A stretch of DNA of 64,000 nt from the NCBI GenBank assembly GCA_900239685.1, contig OENT01000648.1, positions 25,040 to 89,039 on the forward strand, in the 5' to 3' direction. Shown here piece by piece: positions 60,701 to 64,000 of the stretch. Source of the DNA: Rotaria macrura (taxonomy: Eukaryota > Rotifera > Eurotatoria > Philodinida > Philodinidae). The number at the start of each line of letters is the position of its first letter. The first letter of the stretch is position 1. The position numbers and the translations under genes were made by a program. The notes below the pieces were generated by a model, which saw nothing but the letters and a program-made list of their open reading frames with translations, was not told the origin of the DNA and ran no database searches.

Positions 60701-61143
60701 TAATCATCATTGTCATTGTCCACTGAAGTGTTGATCTTCGATATGAAACTCATATTTATATTACTGTCATCGTGATTATTTTGTTCAGTCGAAAGATTCA
60801 GTATGAAACTCGTACTTATATCATTGTCACCATGACTGATTGTGTTGGTTGACGGAAACAATATGAAACTAGTATTGCTATAATTCATGTCATCGTTGTT
60901 TCCTTGACTGGAAATCTTCTTTATAAAGCTCGAATTTTTTCTATTATAATCATTGTTTTCATCTCTCGTTGAAAAATCGTACATGAAATCTGCTGATTCA
61001 TCTGCCTTGAAAATGATAGGAGTTGAGAGTGTAACATATGAAAAGAACTGCATATCTTTTACATTAATATTACCATCTTCTCTCTCCGTGGAAGGCATCC
61101 ACGTTAAATACGTTATATTATTATTGTGTTCGTTGTTATCCAT
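45765..61143 (-). CDS. RNF213: RNF213-type giant AAA+ ATPase with RZ finger, no RING seen
   Basis: RNF213 (mysterin) is a dynein-like AAA+ ubiquitin ligase acting at lipid droplets and on intracellular pathogens. Seven exons in transcript order: 60228-61143, 59412-60170, 58816-59355, 57985-58761, 57801-57920, 54455-57748, 45765-53905. They total 14547 nt, giving 4848 aa; human has about 5200. All six introns are phase 1. AAA module 1: Walker A GETGCGKTS (about 2133, split by intron 6), Walker B VFLDEFNT (about 2195). AAA module 2: Walker A CGKPGCSKTT (about 2468), Walker B VVVFDEIGLAELSP (about 2543). An RZ finger lies near 4060-4095 (YQCSHDCPW, ENCGDP, KCPICNKDIGA), about 770 residues from the C-terminus as in human. 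No Cys/His cluster occurs about 430 residues before it, where vertebrates have the RING. A CxxC-x10-CxxC motif lies near 2060. The exon 3/4 junction near 58761-58864 is the least certain: an alternative donor at the gttatc near 58866 would also keep phase. Confidence 0.92.
48024..48130 (-). other. RZ-finger coding segment of the RNF213-type gene
   Basis: Encodes YQCSHDCPW, ENCGDPNDRR and KCPICNKDIGA. The C-x-H spacing with CGxP and CPxCxxxIG matches the RZ-type zinc finger. In vertebrate RNF213 this finger, not the RING, is needed to ubiquitylate bacterial lipopolysaccharide. The first ligands are spaced C-x-H-x-C here, slightly unlike the usual C-x3-H, so zinc ligation needs a structural check. 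Confidence 0.75.
53906..54454 (-). other. Intron 6 of the RNF213-type gene, splitting Walker A
   Basis: A 549-nt phase-1 intron, long for this gene (others are about 50-65 nt). The donor follows ATG GGT GAA ACA G and the acceptor precedes GA TGT GGA AAG ACA, so the first P-loop (GETG|CGKTS) is divided between exons. It contains the small TA-flanked element at 54201-54274. Confidence 0.85.
54201..54274. mobile_element. 74-bp mini inverted-repeat element with GTTACC ends
   Basis: Starts ggggtaggtaagttaccgtt; the reverse complement of its right end starts ggtgaggaaagttacggtta. The short interior repeats gttacc-aagtaac motifs. TA at 54199-54200 and 54275-54276 flanks it. The ends resemble those of the 431-bp foldback at 45068-45498 (ggggtggaaagttacc), so the two appear to be long and minimal forms of one family. 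It lies inside the intron that divides the Walker A motif. Confidence 0.7.
60694..61113 (-). repeat. Seven 60-bp coding tandem repeats (20 aa each)
   Basis: Residues 11-150 of the RNF213-type protein divide into seven units of exactly 20 residues with no indels. Phe recurs at 33, 53, 73, 93, 113 and 133, with F-I in four consecutive units, Ser-Thr (or Ser-Ser) near unit position 8-9, and an Asn/Asp-rich second half. At DNA level, tatgaaact-type strings recur at 60741, 60801, 60861, 60921 and 60981, exactly 60 apart. The downstream three units are best preserved; the first two are heavily diverged. Confidence 0.8.
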
Positions 61144-61465
61144 CGTGATGAATACTTAAAGATCGAATGCGTGAATAAAATTCTGGAAGAAAAATATTGT
61201 CTTGTACTATTTCAATATTCTACAATAAATACAGTGTATCCGTTAAGAATTCAGTTGAATCATTCGACCTTGTGAACAAGTACGAGTAAGACGTGTTCTT
61301 CTTCGTCGTATTTATTATTATATCGACTATACAACTTACATTCTGTATTAAATCACGTTTCTTTTTTTCTCCTTCCATTGTGTTATATACACGCGATTAG
61401 TCATCCATTACATCTGGTAATTGACTAATTATCTAGCTAATCTAACGTTCTTCGGCGTGGCCGAC
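61144..61465. promoter_or_regulatory. Intergenic region upstream of the RNF213-type gene
   Basis: The divergent space between the RNF213-type start and the retroelement ORF1. It is AT-rich and presumably contains the RNF213-type promoter. No defined motif was recognised. Confidence 0.35.
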
Positions 61466-63568
61466 ATGCTGATGAGCATGGATAGTGCTACTGCCCCCCC
61501 CCCACGTGCAACCATACAGTCACTCCAAATCCTCCTGTTAACAGCATCGCGGTCCATGATCAACTCTCATTTAATTCAGCTTATACTTCTTCAAATGTCC
61601 AACACCTTCAATCACAACAACAAATGTCATTACAACAACCTTCTTCACCCTCTTTCAATCCGCTATTACAGAACCCAGTCTGTTCCTCAAACTACAATAA
61701 CACCATCAACCAACAGCCCTTGTACCGCCATCCGTACTTTACCCGCAACCAGTTTCAACAAACAAATCCATCTAACGTCGTTTCGTTTAATCAACAACTT
61801 GCGCCATCTAGTCAACTCTATCCGTCTACCAATAATGGAGCACATCACCTTTTTGTTCCAAATGGAGTGACTCCAATGGAAAGTGATAACGGCGACAAAT
61901 TTATCCTAGTTAATAAAAAAAACAAGAAGAAGAAAGCGAAAATTGATCCAGCATCGGTTGTTACACCTGATACGGGCACATCATCTTCGTCCGGTTCAAC
62001 ATCATCAAGCAGCACGGACAATTCTACATCGTCAACAAATTCAGACAGTATTGTCGTAAATCGTAATCCAGCGAATAAAGCTATTCCAAATTACAGCCGT
62101 GCACAAGCTCTTACAAAGGAAAACATATCATCAAACTCGAAGTATAATCAAATCGAAATATCTGAACAAGCACGTCGTTTTGCGGAAACACGCTATGCAT
62201 TTCCGCCTTTCGTGATCAAGTTTAACCAACATGTCAACGAATTACCAATTATCAATTACATGGTGAAGCATTTTCGGTCCGATTATAAAATTGATATCGA
62301 CTTTGCAGGTCACCGGCTGAAAAACAAAAAGGAATTCTTGTTATTCAGCGCGAATCGGGACACATTTATTACGTTGTTCGACGAAAAAAAATTGGCCTAA
62401 AACTATTGAATCTATGGACTACGAAAAAATTATGCCAAAACACTTACCACCACAATTTTCAATTGTATTGCGTAACGTTCCGGTCGATGTTGAGATCAAC
62501 TCACTATTAACATATATTAAAAACGACTACCCGGACGTACTTAATGCGTTTAGAATAACGGGTATGAATAAAAAGCCATCAACTCTAGTTCGTTTAGATA
62601 TCCAGAACATATCAGTTATCGATAAACTACTTGGTAAGAAATATATCTACTACGAAAATATTCGATTAGCCACGACGGAGTACCTGGCGCCTGCTAAAGT
62701 TCTTGTTTGTACAAAGTGTTTCGAAATCGGTCACTTCAGAAGCACTTGTAGAAAGGATATGGATTATTGCAAGGGGGAAACATCATGGTTTTTGGACTTT
62801 ATGCTTTTCTAAATAAATGCAAGTTTGGGAAGTCTTATGGCGAATATCAACAAATAGAAGGCCTGCAGGAGTCCCTAGAAGTACAAGAAAAACGCAGAGA
62901 AACTCATTGGTTAGATACGAAATTTTATTAACTGAAAACCCAGCCAAATTGAGCTTTTGCGACTAAAAAACCTTCTCGAAATTCCAAAGTGATTTTGATG
63001 ATATTGAGATTTTTTCGAATTCATGAAGAGTGTCAAGGAGTAGTTAGGAGTACAAAAAGAATTCAGAAAAAATCATTGCAACCAAGCGAAATTCTCAAAA
63101 TTGTACAAAAAACAGGGAAAATGAGGCTCCCGGGAAATAATTCGACCAAATTCAGTAACAGATGTGAAAATGTTTTATCCGTCACGAATCCACGAAAAAC
63201 ACTAAGGAGTAGTTAGGAGTACAACAAAATTTGGACAAAATCAGAATCTACGGCAAAAGTTCATTACTACAAAAATGACTAAAAAGATGATTCCCCCTTG
63301 GATTATTGTCGAGCAGCTGCGGTATCTGCTCACCAACAAAATGCTCATGCTGATTTTCATAGGAATGATCCAGATTTTCCTGCACTAAATGGAAATTCAA
63401 ATAATCTCCCAAATCTTAACAACAACTCATTTAGTAATACAAGCAAAAGAATTGACGAGATGCTTATAAAGATGACACTTAGATGATAATATGAATCGTT
63501 TAATCGATCTAAACAACAAACAACTGAAACAAATTACAAGCATTCAACAGGTGGTGATGAAACAGTAG
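61466..63568 (+). pseudogene. Gag-like retroelement ORF1, frameshifted and interrupted
   Basis: Encodes a Gln/Asn/Ser-rich N-terminal part, a basic stretch (VNKKNKKKKAKI), a region resembling the paired RRM-like folds of retroelement ORF1 proteins (PPFVIKFNQHVNELPI, FSIVLRNVPVDVEIN), and one CCHC zinc knuckle, CTKCFEIGHFRSTC (C-x2-C-x4-H-x4-C). This layout is that of Gag-like ORF1 of a non-LTR retrotransposon. Breaks: a shift at a run of 10 C (61494-61503), another at a run of 8 A (about 62384-62391), a 531-bp insertion at 62770-63300, and a further shift near 63464-63485, after which the frame closes at about 63568. Removing the insert and one target copy would rejoin the frame at DMDYC | RAAA. 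No reverse transcriptase is visible before the window ends, so the copy may be truncated or its ORF2 lie beyond. Confidence 0.75.
62770..63300. mobile_element. hAT-like non-autonomous element (531 bp) inside ORF1
   Basis: Terminal inverted repeats are caagggggaaacatc on the left and caagggggaatcatc as the reverse complement of the right (14 of 15 identical). The flanking 8 bases GATTATTG are duplicated exactly at 62762-62769 and 63301-63308. An 8-bp target duplication with ends starting CA is the signature of hAT transposons. The interior has no transposase. It carries a repeated internal string, aaggagtagttaggagtaca, near 63034 and 63202. The insertion broke an already recognisable zinc-knuckle ORF, giving relative dating. 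Confidence 0.85.
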
Positions 63569-63609
63569 CATCAATTACAAATACAAAAAACAGATATTTC
63601 GTTTCAACC

Positions 63610-63880
63610 AAGGTCGACGATTCCGGCCTCCGTTTCCGGCCGGATTCCGGTCATTTTCCCGAAACTTCCTGCAGGATCCGGTGTCTTTCCGGCGGGAACC
63701 TGCCGGGAAAAACTAGGAACTTGGAAGCAGTATTCCCGGCCGGAAAGTCATCGTACCGGAATCCTTATTATTACGGCTATTTAACGGCGCCGGAAAAAAC
63801 CGGAATTCAGCCAGAATCCTGACGGAATACGTCGTGGAACTTTCCGGAATATGTCGCGGAATTTTCCGGAAACCGCCAAC
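63610..63880. repeat. CCGGAA-rich GC island
   Basis: A dense cluster of ccgg-centred motifs (ttccggcc, ccggaattc, tttccgg, gccgggaaa) on both strands over about 270 bases, in sharp contrast to AT-rich flanks. No clean terminal inverted repeat or duplication could be fixed; weak similarity exists between gtcgacgattccgg and the reversed right end ggcggtttccgg. It resembles in style the accgg and cgggac islands earlier in the window. No coding frame is supported. Confidence 0.5.
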
Positions 63881-64000
63881 AATTCAATCTGCTTCCACAT
63901 TGAAATCGACTTGAAAAAGCAGATCCCACTGGAATCACTCCGTGAATAAAAGAGCTCTACATAAAATCATCAGCTTCATAATCACATCATCTCAATTTAA

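Noticed and set aside
62384-62400. Programmed ribosomal frameshift at the 8-A run in ORF1
   Set aside because: The shift needed is +1, the site lacks a recognisable slippery heptamer plus structure, and another homopolymer (10 C) is also off by one, so indels are simpler.

Overview
The window is AT-rich eukaryotic nuclear DNA from a small-genome animal. Genes are split by GT-AG introns mostly of about 45-65 nt, and spacers hold many degenerate inverted-repeat elements. The gene set (PI4KA, RCL1, ARL3, an RNF213-type giant AAA+ protein, a TIR-domain protein, a rhodopsin-like GPCR, a kelch relic, a zinc-knuckle retroelement ORF) and the short introns fit a rotifer, most likely a bdelloid. The organism is an inference from style and content; no marker in the window proves it.

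Layout: (1) 2.9-6.0 kb: an intronless TIR-domain gene, then a two-exon secreted cationic cysteine-rich peptide whose spacing fits the defensin-type CS-alpha-beta fold. (2) 8.9-10.6 kb: a nine-exon RCL1 (18S rRNA processing). (3) 10.6-17.7 kb: a long spacer with a 1.45-kb degenerate palindrome, a minus-strand class A GPCR and a perfect-stem hairpin. (4) 17.7-40.1 kb: PI4KA in 50 exons, about 2235 aa after joining in phase. One 5.9-kb intron holds a nested pair of inverted-repeat elements and a third palindrome. (5) 42.2-43.6 kb: minus-strand ARL3, seven exons, one exon a base short. (6) 44.1-45.5 kb: a kelch-repeat relic and a 431-bp foldback element. (7) 45.8-61.1 kb: minus-strand RNF213-type gene, seven exons, about 4848 aa, with two AAA+ modules and an RZ finger but no RING visible. 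(8) 61.5-63.6 kb: a frameshifted Gag-like retroelement ORF1 split by a 531-bp hAT-like element with an 8-bp target duplication; a CCGG-rich island follows.

The main genes are independent housekeeping or immune loci, not an operon. Three have innate-immunity character (TIR, defensin-like peptide, RNF213 type). The strongest non-genic theme is a recurring class of palindromic elements, each of which can be delimited by TA dinucleotides. The best novelty candidates are the defensin-like peptide, the RNF213-type protein with RZ but no RING and an exact 7 x 20-aa N-terminal repeat, and the related foldback elements at 45.07 and 54.20 kb, the second lying in the intron that splits the RNF213 Walker A motif.
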